From assembly GCF_005952805.1 (NCBI RefSeq), contig NZ_CP040709.1, positions 806,001-870,000 on the forward strand: a stretch of DNA of 64,000 nt, written 5' to 3'. This document shows, in pieces, positions 1-8,150 of the stretch. Position 1 is the first letter of the stretch. Each line of letters opens with the position of its first letter. The position numbers were made by a program, and so were the translations under genes. This DNA is from Inhella inkyongensis. GTDB taxonomy: Bacteria; Pseudomonadota; Gammaproteobacteria; Burkholderiales; Burkholderiaceae_C. The notes under the pieces were generated by a model. That model was given only the letters and a program-made list of their open reading frames with translations, did no database searches and was not told the DNA's origin.

Positions 1-2
1 AG

Positions 3-212
3 TTGCAGGCCCATGCGGCCATGATGCAGAAGTTCCCCGACATGGCGCACGACGAGCCCTATATGGCCCATGTGCCGCCCGGCAAGACGGGCGAAATCGT
101 CTGGACCTTCAACCGCCCCGGCGAGTTCCAGTTCGCCTGCCTGATCGCCGGTCACTTCCAAGCCGGCATGGTGGGCACTTTGGTGGTGACACCCAAGGGA
201 GCCAAGCCATGA
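3..212 (+). CDS. Cupredoxin-domain copper protein, C-terminal part (5' end outside window)
   Basis: Only the last 69 or so residues lie in the window; the frame is open to the left edge, so the start is outside. The tail has the type 1 copper ligand spacing of small blue-copper proteins: Cys in FACLIAGH, His four residues later, then Met in AGMVGTL. This is the C-x4-H-x4-M arrangement of plastocyanin/azurin-like domains. The protein probably acts in the periplasm in copper binding or electron transfer. Its stop overlaps the start of the next gene by four bases (ATGA), so the two are co-transcribed and probably translationally coupled. Confidence 0.85.
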   Translation: MQAHAAMMQKFPDMAHDEPYMAHVPPGKTGEIVWTFNRPGEFQFACLIAGHFQAGMVGTLVVTPKGAKP

Positions 213-676
213 AGCCACAAGTCCAAACCGCGCGCCGCCTGTTGATCGCCGCACTCGGTGTCTTGCCCTGGCTGCCGCTGGCGGCCCAAGGTCAGTTGCC
301 CAAGGTGGTGGTGTGGAAGGGGCCGCAATGCGGCTGCTGCAAGGATTGGATTGCCCATCTGCAATCGCAGGGCTTTACGCAGTTCGAGGTGCATGACGAG
401 GGCAATGACGAGGCGCGCAAGCGCCTGAAGATGCCCGTGGCGCTGGGCAGCTGCCACACCGCGCAGATCGAGGGCTATGCCATCGAGGGCCATGTGCCGG
501 CGCGTGAGATCAAGCGCCTGCTCAAGGAGCGGCCCAAGGCCCTTGGCTTGGCGGTGCCGGCCATGCCGGTGGGCTCGCCCGGCATGGACGGCCCGGCCTA
601 TGGCGGGCGGCGCGACCCCTACCAGGTGCTGCTCGTCAAACCCGACGGCAACACCCAGGTCTACCAAAACTACTGA
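209..676 (+). CDS. DUF411 periplasmic metal-binding protein
   Basis: A 155-residue protein with a signal peptide (about residues 1-26, cleavage after an AQG region) followed by a DUF411 domain. The N-terminal CGCC motif in KGPQCGCCKDW looks like a thiol metal-binding or thioredoxin-like site. The C-terminal half carries the family signature GLAVPAMPVGSPGMD. DUF411 proteins commonly sit beside copper-handling genes, which fits the cupredoxin gene it overlaps. Copper binding or thiol chemistry is an inference from the motif and context; no enzymatic role is established. Confidence 0.88.
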   Translation: MKPQVQTARRLLIAALGVLPWLPLAAQGQLPKVVVWKGPQCGCCKDWIAHLQSQGFTQFEVHDEGNDEARKRLKMPVALGSCHTAQIEGYAIEGHVPAREIKRLLKERPKALGLAVPAMPVGSPGMDGPAYGGRRDPYQVLLVKPDGNTQVYQNY

Positions 677-685
677 GGATCGACG

Positions 686-1060
686 ATGAAGAACTTGACC
701 GCTGGACTGGCCCTGGGGCTCGTCGCCCTGGGTGCGCACGCCGAGATCGTTGAGATCCGCTGGGATGCACAAGCCAAGTCGGAGGCCAGCTTCCAAGTGG
801 CGCCCGGCAAGTTCGCGGAGGCCTGCGGCAAGCTCACCAAGGGCCAAAAGGTGAGCTGGTCCTTCGAGTCCGATCGGCCGCTGAACTTCAACATCCACTA
901 CCACGTGGGCAAGAAGGTCGAGTACCCGGCCAAGCAGGCCGATGTGGCGCAGCTGCAGGGCGAGCTGGCCGTTGCGCTGGATCAAGACTATTGCTGGATG
1001 TGGAGCAACAAGGGCAACGCGCCGGCGGCGCTCAAGCTCTTGTTGCAGCGCAGCGAATAA
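686..1060 (+). CDS. Small exported protein of unknown function
   Basis: A 124-residue protein with a clear signal peptide (MKNLTAGLALGLVALGAHA). The mature part has the string NFNIHYHVGKKVEYP, two cysteines, and several His/Trp residues near the C-terminus (DQDYCWMWSNKG). I do not recognise a characterised family. It follows the DUF411 gene by 9 bp with a plausible ribosome site (GAGGATCG), so it is probably the last gene of the copper-related operon. A periplasmic copper-related role is guessed from context only. Confidence 0.8.
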   Translation: MKNLTAGLALGLVALGAHAEIVEIRWDAQAKSEASFQVAPGKFAEACGKLTKGQKVSWSFESDRPLNFNIHYHVGKKVEYPAKQADVAQLQGELAVALDQDYCWMWSNKGNAPAALKLLLQRSE

Positions 1061-1065
1061 ACTCC

Positions 1066-1300
1066 AGCCCGTTGGTGCGCGCGGCCTCCGCTTCTGGAGG
1101 TTGCCGTTCAACGGGAATCAGCAGGACCGTCGCCAGGGAGGCGACCCCCAAGCTGAGCTGCCCCCGCAACGGTAAGTGGACGAACTGGATGGCTTTTGAT
1201 CATCCAGTTCAATTCCTGTCGAAGCCACTGGATGCCCCGCGCATCTGGGAAGGACACAGGGGTCGTTCCATCAGCCCGGATACCGGCCAACAGGGGGGCG
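1066..1300 (+). promoter_or_regulatory. Cobalamin (B12) riboswitch
   Basis: The 290-bp gap before btuB contains the conserved landmarks of the adenosylcobalamin aptamer in order: GCCGTTCAACGGGAATCAG near 1102-1121, GCTGCCCCCGCAACGGTAAG near 1157-1176, the AGCCACTGG...CTGGGAAGG helix near 1222-1256, and the B12 box AGCCCGGATACCGGCC at about 1273-1288. Downstream, GTGCGCC (1310-1316) can pair with GGCGCAC (1345-1351), placing the Shine-Dalgarno-like GGGGAAG (1334-1340) in the loop directly before the GTG at 1352. That suggests translational control of btuB; this last point is inferred, not shown. Aptamer edges are approximate. Confidence 0.95.
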
Positions 1301-1351
1301 TGCCTTCGGGTGCGCCATGAGGTGCGCGGCTGCGGGGAAGCGGTGGCGCAC

Positions 1352-3196
1352 GTGCTTCGACTGCTGTTTTCCTTCATGTCTCGTTTGTTCCCGGGCTGTG
1401 CCCGTCCTGCCGCCGTGGCCGCGGCCGTTTTGCTTTCCTGCTCCACCTTCGCCCAGACCCAGTTCGGGACCGTGGTGCTGACCGCCCAGCGCCAGCCGCA
1501 GCGCATCGATCAGGCCCTGGCCGAGGTCAGCGTCATCGACCGCGCCGAAATTGAGGCGCATGCCGGGCGCAGCCTGGTCGAGCTGTTGGCGGCCCAGCCC
1601 GGCATCCAGTTCTGGGCCAATGGCGGCTTGGGCAAGAGCGGCTCCATCTCTATCCGTGGCCTTGAGACCCGCCACACCCTGGTGCTGATCGACGGCGTGC
1701 GCAGCGGTTCGGCCACCACCGGCACGCCGGCTCTGGACAACCTGCCCCTGGATGCCATCGAGCGCATCGAGATCGTGCGCGGCCCGCTCTCGGGCCTGTA
1801 CGGCAGCGACGCCGTGGGCGGTGTGGTGCAGATCTTCACGCGCAAGGGGGCCCAGGGCCTGCAGACCCGGGTGCGTCTGGCCGCGGGCTCTCATGGCCTG
1901 CGCCAGGCCGGCGCAGGCCTGTCCTTCGGCGCCGGGCCTGTGGATGGCGCCATCGGCCTGCAGGCCCTGCGCGACGACGGTTTTTCCAGCACCAATGCCC
2001 GCGTACCCGTTGGCAGCCACCACCCGGACCGCGACGGCTTTGAGCAGGAGGCCCTGAATGCCCGCCTGGGCCTGAAGCTGGGCGGTGACTGGCGCCTGGA
2101 CGCCCTGGGCCTGCACAGCCGCGGCGAGAGCCAGATCGACGACGGCCCGGGGGCGGACGCGCGTGCGCGCCTGACCAGCCAGGTGGCCTCGCTGCAGGCC
2201 GGCGGCACGGTGCAGGGCAGCTGGCACAGCCAGCTGCGCCTGGCGCGTTCCAAGGAGGGCTACAACACCCTGGTCTCGGCCTCGCCCTGGACCGATTTGG
2301 GCGAGATCCGCACCCAGCAGACCCAACTGAGCTGGGAGAACCGCGTGGCCACGCCCCTGGGCCAGTTGCTGGGGGTGCTGGAACGCATCGAGCAAGAGGT
2401 GCACAAGCCCGCCACCAATTACACGGTGACCGAGCGTCGCATCACCGGCCTGGCCTTGGGCCTGAGTGGTCAGAAGGGGGCCCAGCACTGGCAGTTCTCG
2501 GCCCGTCGTGACCGCAACTCGCAGTTCGGCACCGAGAACACCGGCTCGGCCGCCTATGGCCTGGACTTGAACGAGCATCTGCGCGCCGGCCTGGCCCTGG
2601 GCAGCAGCTTTGTGGCGCCCAGCTTCAACCAGCTCTACTGGCCCGGCTTTGGCAGCCCCACCCTGCAGCCCGAGCGTGGCCAGCACCGTGAGCTCAATGC
2701 CCGCTGGCAGCAGGGCGTGCACCAGGTGCGAGCGGCCTGGTTCCTGAACCGCATCCGCGGCTATATCCCGGCCGGTCCGCGCCCGGCCAATGTCCCGCGC
2801 GCCGAGATCGAGGGCCTGAGCCTGAGCTGGGAGGCCAACTGGAGGGGCTGGGGTTTGAATGCCTCGCTGGAAGCCCTGGACCCGCGCAATGCCGCCACCG
2901 ACAAGCTGCTGTCGCGCCGTGCCAAGGACAGCCTGCGCCTGGGCCTGGAGCGCCAGCTGGGTGACTGGCAGCTGGGGGCGCAGCTGCGCAGCGTCGGCGA
3001 TCGCTATGACGATGCCGCCAACAAGCAGGTGGTGAAGGGGCACACGGTGCTGGACCTGCGCGCCGACTGGCGTCTGGCCAAGGACCTGCGCTTGGGCCTG
3101 AAGCTGAACAACGCCGCCGACCGCGAGTACGAAACCGTCTATGGCTACAACCAGCCGCGCCGCGAATGGTTGTTGAGCCTGCGCTGGGGCGAGTGA
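1352..3196 (+). CDS. btuB: TonB-dependent vitamin B12 outer-membrane receptor
   Basis: TonB-dependent transporter of about 614 residues. A signal peptide ends near residue 35 (STFAQ). It is followed by a TonB box (TVVLTAQR, about 40-47), the plug domain with SGSISIRGL and ERIEIVRGPLSGLYGSDAVGGVVQI, and a long beta-barrel. The plug closely resembles BtuB. The riboswitch upstream and btuFCD downstream fix the substrate as cobalamin or another corrinoid. I prefer the GTG at 1352 because GGGGAAG lies 11 bp upstream and the riboswitch hairpin ends on it; ATG 1376 (606 residues) is the alternative but lacks a ribosome site. The barrel ends in WLLSLRWGE rather than a terminal aromatic residue. Confidence 0.95.
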   Translation: MLRLLFSFMSRLFPGCARPAAVAAAVLLSCSTFAQTQFGTVVLTAQRQPQRIDQALAEVSVIDRAEIEAHAGRSLVELLAAQPGIQFWANGGLGKSGSISIRGLETRHTLVLIDGVRSGSATTGTPALDNLPLDAIERIEIVRGPLSGLYGSDAVGGVVQIFTRKGAQGLQTRVRLAAGSHGLRQAGAGLSFGAGPVDGAIGLQALRDDGFSSTNARVPVGSHHPDRDGFEQEALNARLGLKLGGDWRLDALGLHSRGESQIDDGPGADARARLTSQVASLQAGGTVQGSWHSQLRLARSKEGYNTLVSASPWTDLGEIRTQQTQLSWENRVATPLGQLLGVLERIEQEVHKPATNYTVTERRITGLALGLSGQKGAQHWQFSARRDRNSQFGTENTGSAAYGLDLNEHLRAGLALGSSFVAPSFNQLYWPGFGSPTLQPERGQHRELNARWQQGVHQVRAAWFLNRIRGYIPAGPRPANVPRAEIEGLSLSWEANWRGWGLNASLEALDPRNAATDKLLSRRAKDSLRLGLERQLGDWQLGAQLRSVGDRYDDAANKQVVKGHTVLDLRADWRLAKDLRLGLKLNNAADREYETVYGYNQPRREWLLSLRWGE

Positions 3197-3205
3197 GAGC
3201 GGGCG

Positions 3206-3754
3206 ATGATGAAGGAACTCATCCTCGGCGGTGCGCGCAGCGGCAAGTCGGCGCGCGCCGAGGCGCGCGCGGCCGAATGGCTGGCGGCCGCGCCGGGGCG
3301 GGAGGCATGGCTGATCGCCACCGCCCACGCGGGGGATGAGGAGATGGTGGCGCGCATCGCGCGCCACCGTGAAGACCGGGCGCGCCGTTGCCCGGGACTG
3401 CGCACCCTGGAGGAGCCCGTGGCCCTGGGCGCATGCATCCGCCAGCACAGTGCGCCCGAGCGCCTGCTGCTGGTGGACTGCCTGACGCTCTGGCTCAGCC
3501 AGGCCCTGTTGCCACCGCCTGGCGTGGCGGCGCAGGATCTGGAGGCCTTGCAGGCCGATCTGCTGGCGGCGCTGCGAGCTGCTCCCGGGCCGGTGGTCTT
3601 GGTGTCGAACGAGATCGGTTTGGGCTTGATGCCCTTGCAGCCCGAGGCGCGCGCCGCCGTGGATGCCCTGGGGCGACTGCACCAGCAGGTGGCCGCCGTG
3701 TGCGAGCGCCTGACCCTGATGGTGGCCGGGCAGGAACTGAGGGTGAAGGGATGA
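3206..3754 (+). CDS. cobU: Adenosylcobinamide kinase / adenosylcobinamide-phosphate guanylyltransferase
   Basis: A 182-residue CobU/CobP enzyme. It phosphorylates adenosylcobinamide and then transfers GMP to give adenosylcobinamide-GDP, the activated donor for CobS. The P-loop GGARSGKS is at residues 8-15, and RIARHREDR carries the conserved His (about residue 54) that accepts GMP in characterised CobU. The motif VSNEIGLGLMP is also family-typical. The gene begins 9 bp after btuB and its stop overlaps the btuF start (ATGATG), so it belongs to the riboswitch operon. Confidence 0.95.
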   Translation: MMKELILGGARSGKSARAEARAAEWLAAAPGREAWLIATAHAGDEEMVARIARHREDRARRCPGLRTLEEPVALGACIRQHSAPERLLLVDCLTLWLSQALLPPPGVAAQDLEALQADLLAALRAAPGPVVLVSNEIGLGLMPLQPEARAAVDALGRLHQQVAAVCERLTLMVAGQELRVKG

Positions 3755-4611
3755 TGCGAGCACTGATCTTCATGAGCTTGCTGGCCTTGCAGGGGCTGGC
3801 GATGGCGCAGACCTTGCTGCTGAAGGACGACACCGGCCGCGAGCACCGCCTGGCGCGGCCCGCCGAGCGGGTGGTGAGCCTGTTGCCCTCGCTCACCGAG
3901 TCCGTGCATGCGCTGGGCGCCACGGCGCGCCTGGTGGGGGTGGACCGCTATTCCAATTGGCCCGAGGCGATTGCCAAGTTGCCGCGCCTGGGTGGGTTGG
4001 ACGATGTGCAGATCGAGACCATCGCCGCGCTCAAGCCCGATGTGGTGCTGGCCTCGACCTCGGCGCGCTCGCTGGATCGCCTGGAGGCCCTGGGCTTCAC
4101 GGTGCTGCGCCTGAAGTCCGAGAGCCACGCCGATGTGCAGCGCACCTTGGTCTTGCTGGCACGCCTGATCGGCCAGCCCGAGCGTGCAGATCCGCTCTGG
4201 GCCCGGCTGCAGCAGCAGCTGGACGCGGCGGCCGCGCGCGTGCCGGCGCGCCTGCGCGGGCAGTCGGTGTACTTTGAAATCGGCGGCGGCCCCTATGCGG
4301 CCGGCGCTCAGTCCTTCATCGGCCAGACCCTGGCGCGCCTGGGCCTGCCCAATGCGGTGCCGGCGTCGCTGGGTCCTTTTCCCAAGCTCAACCCCGAGTT
4401 CATCGTGCAGGCGCGGCCCGGCATCGTGATGGGGGCGGAGAAGGAGCAGGCCGGGCTGAAGAACCGACCCGGATGGGCCAGCATTCCGGCGCTGCAGCGC
4501 GGTCGCCTGTGCGCCTTCGCGACGCCGCAGTACGAGATCCTGATTCGCCCGGGGCCGCGCATGGGCGAGGCGGCGGAGTTGATTGCCGATTGTCTGGAGC
4601 GCCTGCCATGA
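3751..4611 (+). CDS. btuF: Cobalamin ABC transporter, periplasmic binding protein
   Basis: A 286-residue class III periplasmic binding protein (helical-backbone metal/B12 receptor). A signal peptide spans about residues 1-20 (LALQGLAMAQ). The mature domain has the hallmark RVVSLLPSLTESVHALGA near its start, then VGVDRYSNWPEAIAKLPRLGG, and ALKPDVVLAS. This matches BtuF, which hands cobalamin to BtuCD. The start at 3751 overlaps the cobU stop, and btuC follows 28 bp downstream. Confidence 0.93.
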   Translation: MMRALIFMSLLALQGLAMAQTLLLKDDTGREHRLARPAERVVSLLPSLTESVHALGATARLVGVDRYSNWPEAIAKLPRLGGLDDVQIETIAALKPDVVLASTSARSLDRLEALGFTVLRLKSESHADVQRTLVLLARLIGQPERADPLWARLQQQLDAAAARVPARLRGQSVYFEIGGGPYAAGAQSFIGQTLARLGLPNAVPASLGPFPKLNPEFIVQARPGIVMGAEKEQAGLKNRPGWASIPALQRGRLCAFATPQYEILIRPGPRMGEAAELIADCLERLP

Positions 4612-4639
4612 GCCGCACGGAGCTTGGGGTGCTGGGGCC

Positions 4640-5686
4640 ATGAACACGCTCGTCATGGCGTCGACCCGCCAAGACCCTGCGCAAGCCCGGCGCCAGCGCC
4701 TGGCGCTGGGCCTGGCGGCCCTCACCCTGCTGGGCCTGCTGGCCGGCTTGATGACGGGTCAGCTCGGGTTTTCGCCGCGCGACTTCTGGCAGCAGTTGCA
4801 GGGGGATCAGGCGCTGCTGATCCTGGGCCAGATCCGCGCCCCTCGCACCCTGGGCGCGGCGCTCACCGGTGGCCTGCTGGGCCTGGCCGGCGCCCTGGCC
4901 CAGGGCCTCTTTCGCAACCCCCTGGCCGATCCCTATCTGCTGGGTTCGGCCGCCGGCGCCGGCCTGGCCGTGGTGTTGGTGATGGCCGGGGCCACCCTGG
5001 GCGGTCTGCAGCTGAGCCTGGCGACGCTGGCCTGGATCGAGCGCGTGGGCCTGGTGGGCGCGGCCTTTGTGGGCGCCATCGCCGGAGTGATGCTGACCCT
5101 GAGCCTGGCGGCCGGCGCCCTGCACACCCTGCGCCTGCTGCTGGCCGGGGTGGTGGTCTCGGTGATGCTGGGTGCGCTGAGTGACCTGATCACCGTGGCC
5201 TCGCCCGACGCGCTGCGCGGCAAGCAGGCCTTCATGCTGGGCAGCACCAGCTTCATCGGCTGGGATGCGGTGCTGCTGCTGGCTCTGGGAGCCGCCGCGA
5301 TGCTCTGGGGCGCCCGCAAGCGCGCGCGTGTGCTCGACGCCCTGACCCTGGGCGAGGACAGCGCCGCCAGCCTGGGCCTGGACTTAAGCCGGCTGCGCCT
5401 GCAACTGGTGGTGCTGCTGGCGGGCTGCACGGCGCTGGCGGTGTCGCAGGTCGGTCTGGTGGGCTTTGTGGGTCTGGTGGCGCCGCATCTGGTGCGCCGC
5501 CATGCCGGCGGTGTGCATGCCTGGCTGCTGCTGGCCAGCAGCGCCATGGGCGCCGTGCTGCTGCTCTGGGCCGATGTGCTGAGCCGTGCGCTGATCGCGC
5601 CGCAGGAACTGCCGGTGGGCGTGGTCACCTCGGTGCTGGGCGGCGGCTATCTCTTCGTGCTGCTGCGCCGAAAGGGCTTGCAATGA
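4640..5686 (+). CDS. btuC: Cobalamin ABC transporter, permease
   Basis: A 348-residue FecCD-family permease with about ten hydrophobic segments. Family signatures include IRAPRTLGAALTGGLLGLAGALAQG and NPLADPYLLGSAAGAG in the first third and GLVGFVGLVAPHLVRR near the C-terminus. It forms the membrane channel of the BtuCDF importer. The stop overlaps the btuD start by four bases (ATGA), indicating translational coupling. ATG 4640 fits the expected length; an upstream in-frame extension would run into btuF. Confidence 0.94.
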   Translation: MNTLVMASTRQDPAQARRQRLALGLAALTLLGLLAGLMTGQLGFSPRDFWQQLQGDQALLILGQIRAPRTLGAALTGGLLGLAGALAQGLFRNPLADPYLLGSAAGAGLAVVLVMAGATLGGLQLSLATLAWIERVGLVGAAFVGAIAGVMLTLSLAAGALHTLRLLLAGVVVSVMLGALSDLITVASPDALRGKQAFMLGSTSFIGWDAVLLLALGAAAMLWGARKRARVLDALTLGEDSAASLGLDLSRLRLQLVVLLAGCTALAVSQVGLVGFVGLVAPHLVRRHAGGVHAWLLLASSAMGAVLLLWADVLSRALIAPQELPVGVVTSVLGGGYLFVLLRRKGLQ

Positions 5687-6459
5687 TCCGCGCCGAGGGC
5701 CTGCACATTGCGCTGGGCGGCCGCGCGGTGCTGCGCGGCGTGGACCTGCAGATCGAGGCTGGCTGGACCGCCATCGTCGGTCCCAATGGCGCGGGCAAGT
5801 CGACGCTCTTGCGCGCGCTGGCCGGGTTGCTGTCACCCCAGCAAGGCAGCGTGCACCTGCAGGGGCGCGAGATGCGTGAGTGGACGGCGCCGCAGCGTGC
5901 CCGCTATCTGGCCTGGATGGCGCAGCAGGGCGAGACCAGTGGCGAACTCAGCGTGCGCGAGACGGTGGAGCTGGGTCGCATCGCCCATCTGGGCCTGGGC
6001 GGTGTGCCCGGTGCGCAGTGTCGCGCGGTGGTCGAGCAGGCGATGCAGCGCTGTGAGTGCAGCGACTGGTCGGCGCGCCGTCTGAATGAGCTCAGCGGCG
6101 GGGAGCGTCAGCGCGTGCTCTTGGCCCGCGCGCTGGCCACCGAGGCGCCGCTGCTGCTGCTGGACGAGCCCACCACCCATTTGGACGCACCCCACCAAGT
6201 GGCGCTGGCGCGCCTGTTTCGGCAGCTGGCGCGCGAAGGGCGGGGCGTGGTGAGCGTGCTGCACGACCTGGGCCTGGCGCTGCAGGCCGACCAGCTGATC
6301 GTCATCGAGGCCGGCCGCGTGCGCGCCGCCGGCCACCCCGCCGACCCGGCCCTGCAGCGCGCGCTGGAGGCCGTGTTCGGCCAGGCCATTCGCGTGCAGC
6401 CCGGCGCCTGTGGCCGCCCGCAAGTGCATCTGAATCTGGAGAACGTGGATGGAGATTGA
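5683..6459 (+). CDS. btuD: Cobalamin ABC transporter, ATP-binding protein
   Basis: A 258-residue ABC ATPase. Walker A GPNGAGKS is at about residues 33-40, the signature LSGGE at 137-141, Walker B LLLLDEP at 157-163, and the switch His in VLHDLG at about 193. It powers the BtuCF importer encoded just upstream. The C-terminus extends past the ATPase core as in FecE/BtuD proteins. Its 3' end overlaps the cobO start by about 10 bases, continuing the tightly packed operon. Confidence 0.94.
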   Translation: MIRAEGLHIALGGRAVLRGVDLQIEAGWTAIVGPNGAGKSTLLRALAGLLSPQQGSVHLQGREMREWTAPQRARYLAWMAQQGETSGELSVRETVELGRIAHLGLGGVPGAQCRAVVEQAMQRCECSDWSARRLNELSGGERQRVLLARALATEAPLLLLDEPTTHLDAPHQVALARLFRQLAREGRGVVSVLHDLGLALQADQLIVIEAGRVRAAGHPADPALQRALEAVFGQAIRVQPGACGRPQVHLNLENVDGD

Positions 6460-7018
6460 AGCCCCCCCGACCGAGCGCGGCTCGCCCAAGGCCGAGGGCG
6501 AGCGCCGCGGCCTGGTGCTGGTGCACACCGGCAACGGCAAGGGCAAGAGCACGGCGGCCTTCGGCCTGGCCCTGCGCGCCTTTGGCCGCGGCAAGAAGGT
6601 GCACATCTTCCAGTTCATGAAGGTGCCCTCGGCGCGCTTTGGCGAGCATCGCCTGTTCGAGCAGATCGGTCTGCCCATCGAGGGCCTGGGCGATGGTTTT
6701 TCCTGGAAAAGCCGCGACCTCGACCACAGCGCCGCCCTGGCCCTGGCTGGCTGGCAGAAGGCTGAAAGCCTGATCCGCGCCGGCGAGCATTTCCTGATCG
6801 TGCTGGACGAGATTGCCTACCCGCTGCGCTATGGCTGGGTGCCGCTGGAGCCGGTGCTGGCCTGCTTGCGCGAGCGCCCCAGCACCGTCTCGGTGGTGCT
6901 GACCGGCCGCCAGATGCCGCAGGAGCTGATCGACCTGGCCGACACGGTGACCGAGATGGCCTTAGTCAAGCACCACTTCCAGGCCGGGGTGCCGGCCCAG
7001 CGAGGCATCGAAGACTGA
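6449..7018 (+). CDS. cobO: Cob(I)yrinic acid a,c-diamide / corrinoid adenosyltransferase
   Basis: A 189-residue CobA/CobO/BtuR-type ATP:corrinoid adenosyltransferase, which adds the 5'-deoxyadenosyl ligand to cob(I)alamin or precursors. The P-loop GNGKGKST is at residues 28-35, followed by the family motifs RGKKVHIFQFMK and LIVLDEIAYPLRYGW. The C-terminus AQRGIED matches the usual ending. Because the operon imports corrinoids, this enzyme probably adenosylates imported precursors. Confidence 0.95.
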   Translation: MEIEAPPTERGSPKAEGERRGLVLVHTGNGKGKSTAAFGLALRAFGRGKKVHIFQFMKVPSARFGEHRLFEQIGLPIEGLGDGFSWKSRDLDHSAALALAGWQKAESLIRAGEHFLIVLDEIAYPLRYGWVPLEPVLACLRERPSTVSVVLTGRQMPQELIDLADTVTEMALVKHHFQAGVPAQRGIED

Positions 7019-7030
7019 GAGCGGAGCGAG

Positions 7031-7050
7031 CAGGGTGCCTGCGCACCCTG
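7031..7050 (+). terminator. Hairpin between cobO and the next gene (no T tract)
   Basis: CAGGGTGC, loop CTGC, GCACCCTG form a perfect 8-bp stem 12 bp after the cobO stop. There is no run of T after it, so it is more likely an mRNA-stability or attenuation hairpin than a strong intrinsic terminator. Confidence 0.4.
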
Positions 7051-7123
7051 CGACCCCGCACGAAGGACTGTGCCCGTCTCGCGGGCGCAGGCTGAGGCGG
7101 AGAGAACGAAGAATGAGTGAACG

Positions 7124-7795
7124 ATGAAAGCTGCCATTTCCTGGAGCGGGGGCAAGGACTCGATGCTGGCCTTGCTGCGCGCGCGCGAACAAGGCTTGGA
7201 GGTCGAGCGCTTCTTCTGCCAGCTGGAGAGCGATGGCGAGCGCAGCAAGAGCCACGGGCTGTCGCGCGCGCATCTGCAGGCGCAGATCGAGGCCCTGGGT
7301 GGGCGTCCGCATTGGGTGGCCGTGAACGGGCCCTTCGAGCCCCTTTATGCCGCCGAGTTGCGCGCCCTGCGCGAGCAGGGGATGGCGGCCATGGTGTTTG
7401 GCGACATCGATCTGCGTGCGCACCGCGAGTGGATCGAACCGCGCTGCACGGCGGCCGGCTTGCAGGCCGTGTTCCCGCTGTGGGATCTGCCGCGCCGCGC
7501 GGTGGCCGAAGAACTCATCGCGCGCGGTGTGCAGGCGCAAGTCGTGTGCGTGGACGCCCAGCGCCTGGATGGAAGTTTTGCCGGCCGCGCCTACGACGCC
7601 CGCTTTTTGGCCGATCTGCCGCCGGGGGTCTGTCCGGCGGGCGAGGAGGGCGAGTTCCACAGCTTTGTCTGGGACGGTCCGGGCTTTGCCGCGCCGCTGG
7701 CCCTGCGCCCCGGCACGCCGCGGCGCGAGGCCAGCACGCCGCCGCTGCGCCCTACCGAACTGGTCTTTTGTATTCCGGAGTTGATGCAAGCATGA
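7124..7795 (+). CDS. N-type ATP pyrophosphatase family protein (diphthamide-synthase-like, MJ0570 type)
   Basis: A 223-residue protein starting MKAAISWSGGKDS: the SGGKDS loop (residues 8-13) is the PP-loop of N-type ATP pyrophosphatases. The family-specific GDIDLRAHREW and the C-terminal EEGEFHSFVWDGP are those of the Dph6/MJ0570 group. Eukaryotic Dph6 amidates diphthine using ATP and ammonia; bacteria lack diphthamide, so this one must use another substrate. It lies inside the cob operon and overlaps the DUF1636 gene by four bases (ATGA). An ATP-dependent amidation in corrinoid metabolism is a reasonable guess but unproven. Confidence 0.88.
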   Translation: MKAAISWSGGKDSMLALLRAREQGLEVERFFCQLESDGERSKSHGLSRAHLQAQIEALGGRPHWVAVNGPFEPLYAAELRALREQGMAAMVFGDIDLRAHREWIEPRCTAAGLQAVFPLWDLPRRAVAEELIARGVQAQVVCVDAQRLDGSFAGRAYDARFLADLPPGVCPAGEEGEFHSFVWDGPGFAAPLALRPGTPRREASTPPLRPTELVFCIPELMQA

Positions 7796-8133
7796 GTGAA
7801 CTGATCGTCTGCACCACCTGCCAGGACGGCCGCGGCCAGGCCCTGTTGGAGCTGGTTGAGAACGAAGCCCTGGCGCGCGACTGCCCAGTGCCCGTGCGCG
7901 GCACGGCCTGCATGGGCGGCTGCTCGCAGGGCTGTACGGCGGCCCTGCAAGGCGCGGGCAAGCATAGTTATTTGTTCGGCGGCTTGACCGTCGAAGAGGG
8001 CGCGGCCGCCGATCTGCTGGAGGTGGCCTTGCAGCACCGGGCGGCGGGGGATGGGCGGCTGGAATGGGCGGCGCGACCCGAGCGATTGAAGTCGGGGTTG
8101 CTGGCGCGGCTGCCGCCGCTGGTGACGGCGTGA
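7792..8133 (+). CDS. DUF1636 cysteine-rich (predicted metal-binding) protein
   Basis: A 113-residue protein with six cysteines in its N-terminal half (C7, C10, C31, C40, C44, C48) in the context IVCTTC ... RGTACMGGCSQGC. This resembles thioredoxin-like ferredoxins, so it may hold an Fe-S cluster or bind a metal. DUF1636 is frequently found near cobalamin genes, as here, but has no proven function that I know of. The start is set by ATGA overlap with the preceding pyrophosphatase-like gene. It is the last gene before the large palindrome. Confidence 0.87.
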   Translation: MSELIVCTTCQDGRGQALLELVENEALARDCPVPVRGTACMGGCSQGCTAALQGAGKHSYLFGGLTVEEGAAADLLEVALQHRAAGDGRLEWAARPERLKSGLLARLPPLVTA

Positions 8134-8150
8134 CTCAATCCGCACAGGGC

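Noticed and set aside
1271..3763. An 830-codon open frame on the minus strand across btuB and cobU
   Set aside because: It mirrors the real plus-strand genes, has no ribosome site, and its translation is rich in Arg, Gly, His and Gln with no domain. High GC keeps the opposite strand open.
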